Shown here one piece after another: positions 55,423 to 64,000 of a stretch of 64,000 nucleotides of DNA. Position numbers and translations under genes: made by a program. Location: the NCBI GenBank assembly GCA_947499545.1, contig CANMOZ010000008.1, forward strand, positions 1-64,000. The letters are read 5' to 3'. Origin of the DNA: an uncultured Saccharospirillaceae bacterium (GTDB lineage: Bacteria; Pseudomonadota; Gammaproteobacteria; Pseudomonadales; Oceanobacteraceae). Numbering within the stretch: position 1 is the stretch's first letter; each line of letters begins with the position of its first letter. A model generated the notes under the pieces. The model worked only from the letters and a program-made list of their open reading frames with translations, ran no database searches and was not told where the DNA came from.

Positions 55423-56463
55423 ATGATAGAAAAGCGCCCATTAGGAAAAACGGATTTAAACGTTTCTGCTCTCTGTCTAGGTACTATGACGTGGGGACAG
55501 CAGAATACAGAAGCCGATGCTCATGAGCAAATCCAGTATGCGATGGAAGCAGGTGTCAATTTTATGGACACGGCTGAACTATACCCAGTTCCACCTAATG
55601 CTGAGACTCAAGGCCGAACGGAAACCTATATCGGCACCTGGTTTAAAAAAACAGGCCTGCGTGATCGTTGGGTTCTTGCAACAAAGATAGCAGGCCCAAG
55701 TGACACGCTGAAGTATTTTCGAGGTGGCTCCCGATTTGTTAAGACGCAACTTGAACAAGCGTTAGATGACTCTCTTCGGCGGCTGCAAACGGATTATGTG
55801 GATTTATATCAACTGCATTGGCCAGACCGCAATACAAATTACTTTGGCCAGCTGGGGTATGAAGCCAGCGTAGACGAACAGATGACTCCTATAGAAGAAA
55901 CGTTGGAAGCACTTGATTCGTTGGTGAGGTCAGGAAAAATACGTCATGTAGGTCTTTCAAATGAAACCCCTTGGGGAGCTATGAGGTTTTTGACTCTTGC
56001 TGAGCAGAGGGGCTGGCCACGAATGGTCTCTATTCAAAACCCGTATAATCTGCTTAATCGCTCTTTCGAAGTGGGGTTGGCGGAAATAGCCCACAGAGAA
56101 TCGTTGGGGTTGCTGGCATATTCTCCGTTAGCTTTTGGTGTGTTAAGTGGTAAATACCTAAATGGGCAACGTCCTGATGGCGCTCGCTTAACGTTGTTTG
56201 AACGGTTTCAGCGCTACAATAATGACGAGTCTCAAGCGGCAACGGAGCGATATGTTACTCTGGCTCGTGAACAGGGTTTAGACCCTGCACAAATGGCGCT
56301 TGCTTATGTGACTTCGAGGTCATTCGTCACTAGCAACATCATAGGCGCAACGACCCTGCAGCAATTAAAAGCCAATATCGACAGTCACCAGCTCGTTCTA
56401 AGCGATGCTGTTGTACGTGGAATAGAGAGCATTCACAAAACTTTGCCCAATCCAGCACCTTAA
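55423..56463 (+). CDS. Aldo/keto reductase, Tas type
   Basis: A 346-aa NADPH-dependent oxidoreductase with the aldo/keto reductase barrel. LGKTDLNVSALCLGTMTWGQQN, NFMDTAELYP (catalytic Asp and Tyr), TKIAGPS, DYVDLYQLHWPDR and GLSNETPWGAM are the usual elements; the C-terminal cofactor site is IIGATTLQQLKANI. Motifs and the exact 346-aa length match E. coli Tas, whose physiological substrate is not firmly known. The start at ATG 55423 is chosen because an upstream extension to 55357 adds residues with no homologous pattern. A single gene, divergent from the mannosyltransferase. Confidence 0.92.
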   Translation: MIEKRPLGKTDLNVSALCLGTMTWGQQNTEADAHEQIQYAMEAGVNFMDTAELYPVPPNAETQGRTETYIGTWFKKTGLRDRWVLATKIAGPSDTLKYFRGGSRFVKTQLEQALDDSLRRLQTDYVDLYQLHWPDRNTNYFGQLGYEASVDEQMTPIEETLEALDSLVRSGKIRHVGLSNETPWGAMRFLTLAEQRGWPRMVSIQNPYNLLNRSFEVGLAEIAHRESLGLLAYSPLAFGVLSGKYLNGQRPDGARLTLFERFQRYNNDESQAATERYVTLAREQGLDPAQMALAYVTSRSFVTSNIIGATTLQQLKANIDSHQLVLSDAVVRGIESIHKTLPNPAP

Positions 56464-56518
56464 CTTGTTGGTCCCTATGTGAAAACGCTTAACATGGGAC
56501 AATATTATTGATGAGTGG

Positions 56519-57742
56519 TTAGCCAGTTAACCACTCTCGTCCTTTTAGCATGAGATGCCAATAGACTTTTGGTAAAACTTGTGTCTTTAGGAGCCAGGCC
56601 ATTCTTGAAGGATTTTTGCCATTCAATATCCAGCTAGGAAAGGTTGGTTGCAAGGAACCTTGATAGCCAAACTCAGCAAGAACTATTTTGCCATGTTCTA
56701 CTGTCAAGGGGCAGGAACCGTACCCCTTGTACTTGGCTTGCAGTGGCTGTTTGGCTCGGTGGTAGAAAAGATTGCTGGCAACCACGGGCGCTTGCTTGCG
56801 GACGGCGGCAGCCGTTTTAGCGTTTGGGGTTCCCATGATATCGCCAATGCCAAACACATCGCTGTACTTTGTATGTTGCAAACTTATTGGGTCGACGTCC
56901 AGCCAGCCTGCAGGGTTGGCTAATCCAGATTTTTCTATCAAGCCTGATGGAGCTTGAGGTGGGCAAAGATGCAAAATATCAAAAGGTTTTTCAATTCGTT
57001 TAGATGCCCCATCATCTTGCTTCTGATCAAAGTAAGCAATTTTGTTGAGTGGGTCGACTCCCACTAAGTTGCATTGGTTATGAAGCTGGATGCCATATTG
57101 ATCAACGTAATCAAATAGAGCAGGCAAATAATCTCTTACACCAAACAACACCTCGCCAGCGTTACAAAATTCCACCTCAATGTCATCAAGCACTCCTGAT
57201 TGTTTCCAATAACTACAGGCTAGATACATCGCTTTTTGTGGTGCGCCAGCACACTTTATGGGCATGGACGGCTGGGTGAATATCGCTCTTCCCTTCCTGA
57301 GGCCTTGAATTAGCTCATATGTATAAGGGGCGTGTTCAATAGCGTAATTTGAGGTAATGCCTTCTGATCCGAGATACCCTGAGAGACCCTCGATTTTGTC
57401 CCAACGTAATTCAAGCCCTGTAGCAACAACAAGCTGTTCATATTCAATCTTTTGTTGATCACTCAGGTTGACCTTGTGCTGGTCCGGGTCAATGGAAAGC
57501 GCTTGGGCTTGGTACCATGTTGCATTGCTGGGGATGAGGTCCGCTGTTTTCCTTCGAGTTTGTTGTGGCTGAAACACGCCGCCCCCAACTAAGGTCCAGC
57601 CTGGTTGGTAGTAATGGAAAGCGCTAGGCTCAACGATTGCAATTTTCAAATTTGGATCGCGTTTTAGTAGGCTGGCTGCAACAGCAATTCCTCCAGCACC
57701 TCCTCCTAAGATAACCACAGAAAATGTCTTATCCGATGACAT
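56519..57742 (-). CDS. sqr: Sulfide:quinone oxidoreductase, type II
   Basis: A 407-aa FAD flavoprotein. The N-terminal nucleotide-binding loop is VVILGGGAGGIAVA (GxGxxG). Cys164 in PIKCAGAPQKAMYL and Cys344 in YGSCPLTVEHGKIVLAEF match the two redox cysteines of type II enzymes such as human SQOR, and AGWLDVDPISLQH with FGIGDIMGTPNAKTAAAV is the second FAD-contact region. The enzyme oxidises sulfide to a persulfide or sulfane sulfur and passes electrons to quinone at the membrane; the C-terminal amphipathic part (YWHLMLKGREWL) likely associates with it. ATG 57742 has GGGAGG 7 bases upstream. No persulfide dioxygenase or rhodanese is adjacent. It is divergent from nqrA. Confidence 0.88.
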   Translation of the reverse strand: MSSDKTFSVVILGGGAGGIAVAASLLKRDPNLKIAIVEPSAFHYYQPGWTLVGGGVFQPQQTRRKTADLIPSNATWYQAQALSIDPDQHKVNLSDQQKIEYEQLVVATGLELRWDKIEGLSGYLGSEGITSNYAIEHAPYTYELIQGLRKGRAIFTQPSMPIKCAGAPQKAMYLACSYWKQSGVLDDIEVEFCNAGEVLFGVRDYLPALFDYVDQYGIQLHNQCNLVGVDPLNKIAYFDQKQDDGASKRIEKPFDILHLCPPQAPSGLIEKSGLANPAGWLDVDPISLQHTKYSDVFGIGDIMGTPNAKTAAAVRKQAPVVASNLFYHRAKQPLQAKYKGYGSCPLTVEHGKIVLAEFGYQGSLQPTFPSWILNGKNPSRMAWLLKTQVLPKVYWHLMLKGREWLTG

Positions 57743-57772
57743 GATGGGTCCTCCCTGAAAATGCTTGGACAC

Positions 57773-58146
57773 CTTACTGCGATGACAAGGGTTTTACAAT
57801 TTGACCGATGACGCCATGATATCTCAGTAACGCCTTGTAAACTTTTGCTACCAAATGAATGATCTATAAATGAGACTTGAAATTAAAGAAGATGCTGTCA
57901 GCTGCTGCCTATACTAAGGAATGAGTCGTTAGACGTTGAGTCTTGGTAGCATATAAAAGGCGCAATCATTATACTTAGCCGCAATTTTTTAATGACGAAG
58001 GTAAATACTGGCCCTTTGCGTAAATATTGGTTGGATTTTAAACAGTGATTGCTGCATTTGCTCAAGCCAAACGGACGTAAAAGCGCTTCATAGCACCATC
58101 GTCGCAACAGATTTTACAATACAGTCACTTTGATTAGGCAAGGCAT
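57773..58146. other. Divergent intergenic region between sqr and nqrA
   Basis: About 370 bases with no convincing gene. TATACT boxes occur near 57912 and 57972 but neither has a well-placed -35. Promoters for both the sqr gene and the nqr operon should lie here. No riboswitch or strong palindrome was recognised. Confidence 0.45.
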
Positions 58147-59490
58147 ATGATCAATATTAAAGAAGGTCTAGACCTGCCGATCACTGGAGAGCCTGAACAG
58201 AAGATCTACGACGGCAATCCGGTTAAATCGGTAGCGGTCATCGGCTTCGACTACGTGGGGATGAAACCTACCATGTTGGTCAAAGAGGGTGATCGTGTCA
58301 AAAAAGGCCAAGTGCTTTTTACAGACAAGAAAACAGAGGGTGTGCAGTACACTGCTCCTGCTTCTGGGACTGTGAAAGCCATTAACCGTGGTGAGCGTCG
58401 TGTTTTTCAATCGCTTGTGATTGAGAAAGACGGCAATGATGAAGTGAGCTTTAAACAGTATGACACTGCTGCATTGGGAAGCTTGAGTGTAGAGCAGGCA
58501 CAAGAGAACCTCATTGAGTCTGGCTTGTGGACCTGTTTAAGAACGCGTCCCTTTAGCAAGGTCCCTCAACCAGGATCAAAGCCCCACTCCATTTTTGTGA
58601 GTGCGATGGATTCGCGCCCTCTGTCAGCAACACCGGATTTGATCATCGCTGAAGACCAAGGGTCTTTCGATGCAGGCATTCAGGTGTTGAACGCTTTGAC
58701 GGATGGAAAGGTGTTTATCTGCAAACGTAATGGCAGCAGTGTTAGCACCTCTACTAATGGCCAAACGGTGACAGAAGAGTTCTCAGGGCCTCACCCTTCT
58801 GGCTTGGTTGGAACCCATATTCATCATTTAGACCCCGTAAGCCGTAACAAAATAGTTTGGCATTTGAACTATCAAGATGTGATGGCATTTGGACGTTTAT
58901 TTCTAACAGGAAAGTTGCCAACTGAACGAGTGATAGCTTTAGCGGGCCCTGGTGTTAAAAAGCCTCGATTGGTTCGTACAGAAGTGGGAGCTTCTCTCAA
59001 TGATCTTTGTGCTGGTGAGCTGATTGATGGGGAGAACCGCATTCTCTCTGGTTCCGTACTGGATGGCCGCCAAGCGACTCCTGAATTGGCTTATCTTGGT
59101 CGTTATGCGCTTCAAGTCAGTGTTCTGCCTGAGGGGCGTGAGAGGGAAGCCCTGCATTATCTTCGACCAGGCACCAACAAGTTTTCAGTCTTGAACATCT
59201 ATTTATCTAAACTCATGCCCGCCAAAAAGTTTGCGTTTACGACGTCTACGAATGGCAGTGAGCGTGCAATGGTCCCAGTAGGTGCGTATGAGCGTGTCAT
59301 GCCTCTGGACATATTACCCACACAGCTTCTTCGAGCATTGATTGTTGAAGACATGGATTCTGCCATGCAGCTGGGCGCCTTAGAACTGGATGAAGAAGAT
59401 CTAGCGTTATGTACGTATGTCTGTCAGTCCAAATACGAATACGGCCCGATTTTGCGTGCCAATCTAGATCGAATTGAGAAAGAGGCATAA
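58147..59490 (+). CDS. nqrA: Na+-translocating NADH:quinone reductase subunit A
   Basis: A 447-aa subunit of the sodium-pumping NADH:ubiquinone oxidoreductase, peripheral on the cytoplasmic side and implicated in quinone binding. Signatures: [67 protein letters not shown] and [17 protein letters not shown]. Length is normal. AAGG precedes ATG 58147. First gene of a six-gene operon; nqrB starts 2 bases after its stop. Confidence 0.98.
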   Translation: MINIKEGLDLPITGEPEQKIYDGNPVKSVAVIGFDYVGMKPTMLVKEGDRVKKGQVLFTDKKTEGVQYTAPASGTVKAINRGERRVFQSLVIEKDGNDEVSFKQYDTAALGSLSVEQAQENLIESGLWTCLRTRPFSKVPQPGSKPHSIFVSAMDSRPLSATPDLIIAEDQGSFDAGIQVLNALTDGKVFICKRNGSSVSTSTNGQTVTEEFSGPHPSGLVGTHIHHLDPVSRNKIVWHLNYQDVMAFGRLFLTGKLPTERVIALAGPGVKKPRLVRTEVGASLNDLCAGELIDGENRILSGSVLDGRQATPELAYLGRYALQVSVLPEGREREALHYLRPGTNKFSVLNIYLSKLMPAKKFAFTTSTNGSERAMVPVGAYERVMPLDILPTQLLRALIVEDMDSAMQLGALELDEEDLALCTYVCQSKYEYGPILRANLDRIEKEA

Positions 59491-59492
59491 TC

Positions 59493-60701
59493 ATGGGTTT
59501 GAGAGCATTCTTAGATCGGCTTGAACCGAACTTTGTCAAAGGTGGAAAGTGGGAAAAAATGTACCCACTGTATGAAGCCATTGACACAGGTTTATATAAG
59601 CCGTCGACCGTAACGCATGGCTCTTCGCATGTGCGTGATGGCATTGATTTAAAACGCATTATGATTACCGTTTGGCTTTGTGTTTTCCCTGCCATGTTTT
59701 TTGGTATGTGGAATATTGGTTACCAAGCCAACACGGCAATGCTGAATATGGGCGTTACGGACATGGAAGGCTGGCGGGGCACCATTATCGCTATGTTTGC
59801 TGGAAATGATCCCGCGAGCATTTGGGATAATTTTGTTTTTGGTGCAGCTTACTTTTTACCGGTTTATATCACGACCTTTGTTGTGGGTGGTTTTTGGGAA
59901 GTATTGTTTGCCACCATTCGTAAGCATGAAGTGAACGAAGGTTTCTTCGTGACCTCCATACTTTTTGCCTTGATTTGCCCTCCAACATTGCCGTTGTGGA
60001 TGGTTGCGCTAGGCATCAGTTTTGGAGTCGTCGTCGGTAAAGAAATTTTTGGTGGAACAGGTAAAAACTTCTTAAACCCTGCATTAACCGGTCGAGCATT
60101 TCTCTTCTTCGCTTACCCGGCTTCTATGTCGGGTGATGCAATCTGGACAGCTGTCGATGGCTTCTCAGGAGCAACACCTTTAGGTCTAGCCTCTTTGGGT
60201 GGAGTTGAGGCGATAGTCAATAACGGTGTGAGCTGGATGGACGCTTTTTATGGAAAGATCCAAGGCAGCATGGGGGAAACTTCAACGCTGGCGATCATCA
60301 TTGGCGGTTCTGTGTTGTTGATTATGGGCATTGCGTCTTGGCGTATCGTGGCGGGTGTGATGCTGGGCATGGTTGCTACCTCTGGACTGTTTAATATGAT
60401 TGGCTCAGAAACTAACGCGCTCTTTGCAATGCCTTGGTATTGGCATTTAGTTGTGGGTGGTTTTGCCTTCGGTATGTTTTTTATGGCGACAGATCCTGTG
60501 TCTGCGTCTATGACCAATACAGGTAAGTGGTTCTTTGGTACGCTGATCGGGATTATGGTTGTGCTGATTAGAGTGGTTAACCCTGCGTTTCCAGAGGGCA
60601 TGATGCTCGCGATATTGCTCTGTAATTTATTTGCACCATTGATTGACCACTTTGTTGTGCAAGCCAATATAAAGCGGAGGATGGCTCGCAATGTCGGCTA
60701 A
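59493..60701 (+). CDS. nqrB: Na+-translocating NADH:quinone reductase subunit B
   Basis: A 402-aa integral membrane subunit with about ten helices, part of the Na+ path. Thr228 in [11 protein letters not shown] is the residue that carries covalently bound FMN, attached by the ApbE flavin transferase (not in this window). Other hallmarks: [20 protein letters not shown] and [19 protein letters not shown]. Its 3' end overlaps nqrC by 11 bases. Pumps sodium as electrons pass from NADH to quinone. Confidence 0.98.
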   Translation: MGLRAFLDRLEPNFVKGGKWEKMYPLYEAIDTGLYKPSTVTHGSSHVRDGIDLKRIMITVWLCVFPAMFFGMWNIGYQANTAMLNMGVTDMEGWRGTIIAMFAGNDPASIWDNFVFGAAYFLPVYITTFVVGGFWEVLFATIRKHEVNEGFFVTSILFALICPPTLPLWMVALGISFGVVVGKEIFGGTGKNFLNPALTGRAFLFFAYPASMSGDAIWTAVDGFSGATPLGLASLGGVEAIVNNGVSWMDAFYGKIQGSMGETSTLAIIIGGSVLLIMGIASWRIVAGVMLGMVATSGLFNMIGSETNALFAMPWYWHLVVGGFAFGMFFMATDPVSASMTNTGKWFFGTLIGIMVVLIRVVNPAFPEGMMLAILLCNLFAPLIDHFVVQANIKRRMARNVG

Positions 60702-61500
60702 TAATGATACGATTTCAAAAACGTTTATAGTTGCTTTTTTATTGTGCTTGGCTTGTTCCATTGTGGTTTCCAGTGCAGCGGTTTTTCTAAAACCAGCACA
60801 AGAAGCCAATAAAACAGAGGATATGAGAAAAAATATCCTAGCCGCAGCTGGGCTTTATGATGCGTCTCAATCCGTTGCTAAGCAGTTTGAAGTGGTGGAA
60901 ACGAGAATAGTAAATCTGAAGACCGGCCAATATGCGACTGATGATGAGCTGGCTGAAATCAAAGCAGCGGGTTATAACCCGAAAAACTTTGATCACCGTA
61001 AAGCAATGTCGGATGCGAAGCTAACGGAAACGCTTGACCCTGCCGTTGATATTGCGAGTATTAAACGCCTCGAAAAATATGCACCTGTTTACATGGTGAA
61101 ATCTGCAGAAGGTGAAATTGATAAGTTAATTCTGCCTATCCGTGGGTACGGGCTGTGGTCTACGTTGCACGGGTTCGTTGCGTTAGAAGGCGATATGGAT
61201 ACCATCGTTGGGCTTGGCTTTTACGATCACTCTGAAACACCTGGCCTAGGTGGGGAAGTCGACAATCCATCTTGGAAGTCGTTGTGGCCTGGTAAAAAAG
61301 TATTTAATGACAAAGGCAAAGTAGCTATTACCGTCATTAAAGGAAAGGTCGATAACTCAGCAGCTGATGCCAAGTACAAAGTAGATGGTTTGTCCGGTGC
61401 AACGCTTACCACGCGAGGTCTAGATAACCTTGTCCATTTTTGGTTTGGCCAGCAGGGTTTTGGTGAATTTCTGGAAAATGTAAAGGCGAAGGGGGCTTAA
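60691..61500 (+). CDS. nqrC: Na+-translocating NADH:quinone reductase subunit C
   Basis: A 269-aa subunit with one N-terminal transmembrane helix (about 10-33) and a periplasmic FMN-binding domain. Thr238 in [15 protein letters not shown] is the flavinylation site. The family sequence [18 protein letters not shown] is intact. It overlaps nqrB, indicating coupled translation, and nqrD starts one base after its stop. Accepts and passes electrons within the Nqr complex. Confidence 0.98.
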   Translation: MSANNDTISKTFIVAFLLCLACSIVVSSAAVFLKPAQEANKTEDMRKNILAAAGLYDASQSVAKQFEVVETRIVNLKTGQYATDDELAEIKAAGYNPKNFDHRKAMSDAKLTETLDPAVDIASIKRLEKYAPVYMVKSAEGEIDKLILPIRGYGLWSTLHGFVALEGDMDTIVGLGFYDHSETPGLGGEVDNPSWKSLWPGKKVFNDKGKVAITVIKGKVDNSAADAKYKVDGLSGATLTTRGLDNLVHFWFGQQGFGEFLENVKAKGA

Positions 61501-61501
61501 G

Positions 61502-62164
61502 ATGTCGAGCACTAAAGAAATTTTAACGTCACCCATTTTTAGCAAGAATCCGATTGCCGTTCAGATACTGGGTGTGTGTTCTGCGCTGGCGGTTACAACC
61601 AGTTTGCAAGTCAGTCTGGTTATGAGTATTGCACTCACAGCTGTAACTGCATTTTCGAACCTTTTTGTTTCTATTATTCGCAAGCATATCCCAAATAATA
61701 TTCGAATCATTGTACAAATGACGATTATTGCATCGCTTGTGATTGTGGTCGATCAGATACTGAAAGCCTTTGCTTATGAAATGAGCAAACAGCTGTCGGT
61801 GTTTGTTGGATTGATTATTACAAACTGTATTGTAATGGGACGAGCAGAAGCCTTCGCAATGAGCAATCCTCCGATTCCAAGTTTTATAGATGGTATTGGA
61901 AATGGACTGGGTTATAGCGTGGTTTTAATCTTTGTTGGCACCATTCGAGAGCTATTTGGTGCAGGAACATTACTCGGTTATGAAATTCTACCATTGGTGA
62001 CTGACGGCGGTTGGTATTACAGTAATGGCTTATTACTACTACCACCAAGTGCATTCTTCATTATTGGCTTTTTTATCTGGGGCCTTAGAACCTGGAAAAA
62101 GGACCAGGTGGAAGAAGCTGACTTTGTCATGCAACCTAATACAATGGCATCGGAGAAACACTAA
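61502..62164 (+). CDS. nqrD: Na+-translocating NADH:quinone reductase subunit D
   Basis: A 220-aa integral membrane subunit with six helices, paralogous to NqrE and to RnfE. Visible are [20 protein letters not shown], and the conserved half-helix cysteine in [16 protein letters not shown] that, with NqrE, holds an iron or iron-sulfur site in the membrane. [31 protein letters not shown] sequence follows. Its stop overlaps the nqrE start. Confidence 0.98.
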   Translation: MSSTKEILTSPIFSKNPIAVQILGVCSALAVTTSLQVSLVMSIALTAVTAFSNLFVSIIRKHIPNNIRIIVQMTIIASLVIVVDQILKAFAYEMSKQLSVFVGLIITNCIVMGRAEAFAMSNPPIPSFIDGIGNGLGYSVVLIFVGTIRELFGAGTLLGYEILPLVTDGGWYYSNGLLLLPPSAFFIIGFFIWGLRTWKKDQVEEADFVMQPNTMASEKH

Positions 62165-62772
62165 TGGAACATTACATTAGCCTCTTTATTCGTGCCGTAT
62201 TTGTAGAGAATATGGCGTTGGCCTTTTTCTTGGGCATGTGTACCTTTTTGGCCATTTCAAAGAAAATTCAGACCGCAATTGGTCTAGGTATTGCCGTAAT
62301 AGTGGTTCAAACCATTACGGTGCCTGTAAATAACCTGATTTACACCTATCTACTGGCAGACGGTGCATTGGCTTGGGCAGGTTTGCCCAACGTGGATCTA
62401 AGCTTTTTGGGTTACTTGAGCTATATCGGCGTGATCGCAGCCATTGTTCAAATATTGGAAATGGTCTTAGACAAATATTTCCCTGCACTTTATAACGCGC
62501 TGGGCGTATTTTTACCCCTGATTACAGTGAACTGTGCAATTTTAGGCGCGTCACTGTTTATGGTCCAACGTGATTATCAGTTTGCGGAAAGTGTTGTTTA
62601 TGGCATTGGAGCAGGCGTTGGCTGGGCTCTGGCAATTGCTGCACTAGCAGGCATCAGGGAAAAATTGAAATACAGTGATGTGCCTGAAGGCCTTCGTGGT
62701 TTGGGTATCACCTTCATGACCGTTGGCTTGATGTCGTTGGGCTTCATGTCATTCTCTGGCGTGTCACTATAG
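62164..62772 (+). CDS. nqrE: Na+-translocating NADH:quinone reductase subunit E
   Basis: A 202-aa integral membrane subunit with six helices, pairing with NqrD in inverted topology. [20 protein letters not shown] and [20 protein letters not shown] contain the two conserved cysteines for the membrane iron centre. ATG 62164 overlaps the last base of nqrD's stop codon (TAATG). Length is normal; nqrF follows after 12 bases. Confidence 0.98.
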   Translation: MEHYISLFIRAVFVENMALAFFLGMCTFLAISKKIQTAIGLGIAVIVVQTITVPVNNLIYTYLLADGALAWAGLPNVDLSFLGYLSYIGVIAAIVQILEMVLDKYFPALYNALGVFLPLITVNCAILGASLFMVQRDYQFAESVVYGIGAGVGWALAIAALAGIREKLKYSDVPEGLRGLGITFMTVGLMSLGFMSFSGVSL

Positions 62773-62784
62773 AGGTTAGCGAAC

Positions 62785-64000
62785 ATGGGTGAATATTTAG
62801 AAATTATACTTGGCGTAGCCATGTTCACGGCGGTGGTGTTAGCACTGGTCGTATTGATTTTGGCAGCTCGTTCCAAACTGGTTAGCTCTGGTAATGTAAA
62901 AATTGAGATTAATGGCGATCCTAGCAACACCGTCACAACAGCAGCGGGTGGCAAGTTGCTGCAGACCCTGGCAGCAAATGACATATTCCTATCGTCAGCT
63001 TGCGGGGGTGGCGGTACTTGTGCTCAATGCAAATGTAAAGTGATCGAAGGAGGTGGCTCGATGCTGCCCACTGAAGAATCTCACTTTACCAAGCGGGAAG
63101 CGAATGAAGGTTGGCGTTTGTCTTGCCAAACACCTGTTAAGCAAAATATGAAAGTTGAGGTCCCTGAAGAAGTTTTTGGGGTTAAGCGTTGGGAGTGTAC
63201 GGTAGAGTCAAATTTAAATGTTGCGACTTTCATTAAAGAGCTTACATTACGTTTGCCAGAAGGCGAAAATGTCGATTTCCGTGCGGGCGGTTACGTTCAG
63301 CTTGAATGTCCGCCCCACCATGTGAAGTATAAAGATTTTGAAATCGAAGAAGAGTATCGCGGTGATTGGGAAAAGTTCAAACTGTATGACTTAGAGTCTA
63401 AGGTTGATGAAACGGTTATCCGTGCTTATTCGATGGCGAATTACCCTGAAGAAAAAGGGGTGGTAAAATTCAATATTCGTATTGCAACGCCGCCTCCTGG
63501 TACCAACTACCCTTGTGGGCAAATGTCGAGCTTTGTCTTTAGCTTAAAGCCCGGTGATAAAGTGATGGTATATGGACCCTTTGGTGAATTCTTCGCTAAA
63601 GATACCGATGCTGAAATGATCTTCATTGGCGGTGGTGCGGGTATGGCTCCAATGCGTTCGCACATTTTTGATCAATTGAAGCGTTTAAACTCGGATAGGA
63701 AGATCTCTTTCTGGTATGGCGCGAGAAGCATGCGTGAGTCATTTTATAATGATGAGTTTGATATGCTTCAGGATGAAAATGAGAACTTTAAGTGGCATTT
63801 GGCGTTATCAGACCCTCAGCCCGAAGATAACTGGGACGGCTACACGGGATTCATTCATAACGTTTTATACGAAAACTACCTGAGGGAGCACCCTGCTCCA
63901 GAAGATTGTGAGTACTATATGTGTGGGCCTCCCATGATGAATGCGGCCGTCATCAAGATGTTAGAAGGGCTTGGTGTCGAGCCTGAAAACATCCTCTTAG
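62785..64000 (+). CDS. nqrF: Na+-translocating NADH:quinone reductase subunit F (3' end cut by window)
   Basis: The first 405 codons are present; by comparison with the usual 407-410 aa only a handful of residues are missing. NqrF is the NADH-oxidising entry subunit: an N-terminal helix (about 5-27), a 2Fe-2S ferredoxin-type domain with Cys73, Cys79, Cys82 ([12 protein letters not shown]) and Cys114 (LSCQTPV), and a ferredoxin-reductase-like part with the FAD site RAYSMANYP and NAD-binding [15 protein letters not shown] and [12 protein letters not shown] 62785 is preceded by AGAGG 9 bases upstream. An apbE or nqrM gene often follows but is out of view. Confidence 0.97.
   Translation, partial: MGEYLEIILGVAMFTAVVLALVVLILAARSKLVSSGNVKIEINGDPSNTVTTAAGGKLLQTLAANDIFLSSACGGGGTCAQCKCKVIEGGGSMLPTEESHFTKREANEGWRLSCQTPVKQNMKVEVPEEVFGVKRWECTVESNLNVATFIKELTLRLPEGENVDFRAGGYVQLECPPHHVKYKDFEIEEEYRGDWEKFKLYDLESKVDETVIRAYSMANYPEEKGVVKFNIRIATPPPGTNYPCGQMSSFVFSLKPGDKVMVYGPFGEFFAKDTDAEMIFIGGGAGMAPMRSHIFDQLKRLNSDRKISFWYGARSMRESFYNDEFDMLQDENENFKWHLALSDPQPEDNWDGYTGFIHNVLYENYLREHPAPEDCEYYMCGPPMMNAAVIKMLEGLGVEPENILL

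Overview
The window looks like a chromosome segment from a marine gammaproteobacterium, probably near the Oceanospirillales, Marinobacter or Pseudomonas side of the class. The reasons are the core order smc-zipA-ligA, a complete Na+-translocating NADH:quinone reductase operon (nqrA-F), several 7TM-DISM hybrid histidine kinases, a Tas-type aldo/keto reductase and moderate base composition. The genus cannot be fixed from the sequence alone.

Layout. (1) 1-8.85 kb is an accessory island. It holds the tip of an IS3-family element, a BspA-like surface protein with fifteen exact-length 75-bp repeats, and a secreted Rhs toxin of 1642 aa with a small downstream gene in the immunity position. The Rhs pair is bracketed by two matching dif-like palindromes (11-6-11 bp) in the same orientation, and an isolated IS-end-like sequence lies near the right border. 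(2) 8.85-17.1 kb is ordinary metabolism and signalling: an HDOD protein, a hydroxypyruvate isomerase-like protein with a GST, a secreted heparin-lyase-like protein, glutaminase, a DUF2288 protein and a 926-aa hybrid kinase. (3) 17.5-26.9 kb is core: smc, zipA, ligA, then an LTA-synthase-like sulfatase. (4) 27.1-46.0 kb is a visibly A+T-rich type VI secretion cluster on one strand: tssA, B, C, E, F, G, H, a sigma-54 activator, a 38-aa lipoprotein gene, an FHA protein, tssJ, K, L, M, a PP2C phosphatase and a Ser/Thr kinase. (5) 46.1-57.7 kb holds an FMN-binding glutamate-synthase-like protein, a DUF4097-like protein, a lipoprotein M1 aminopeptidase, a second 926-aa hybrid kinase, a queuosine-tRNA mannosyltransferase-like protein, an aldo/keto reductase and a type II sulfide:quinone reductase. 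(6) 58.1-64.0 kb is nqrABCDEF, with nqrF cut only a few residues before its end.

How the genes work together. The T6SS cluster encodes the baseplate (TssEFGK), sheath (TssBC), recycling ATPase (TssH), membrane complex (TssJLM), TssA, and a threonine-phosphorylation module (kinase, phosphatase, FHA protein). It has no Hcp, VgrG, PAAR or obvious effector, so tube, spike and cargo must come from other loci. The Rhs protein carries a Sec signal peptide, not a PAAR/T6SS leader, so it is not an obvious T6SS cargo despite being about 19 kb away. The sulfide:quinone reductase and Nqr, transcribed divergently, both feed electrons to quinone.

The least explained points are the dif-like pair around the Rhs module, the short T6SS lipoprotein, the TssM with no recognisable P-loop, and the BspA-like protein whose apparent lipobox cysteine position is tyrosine.
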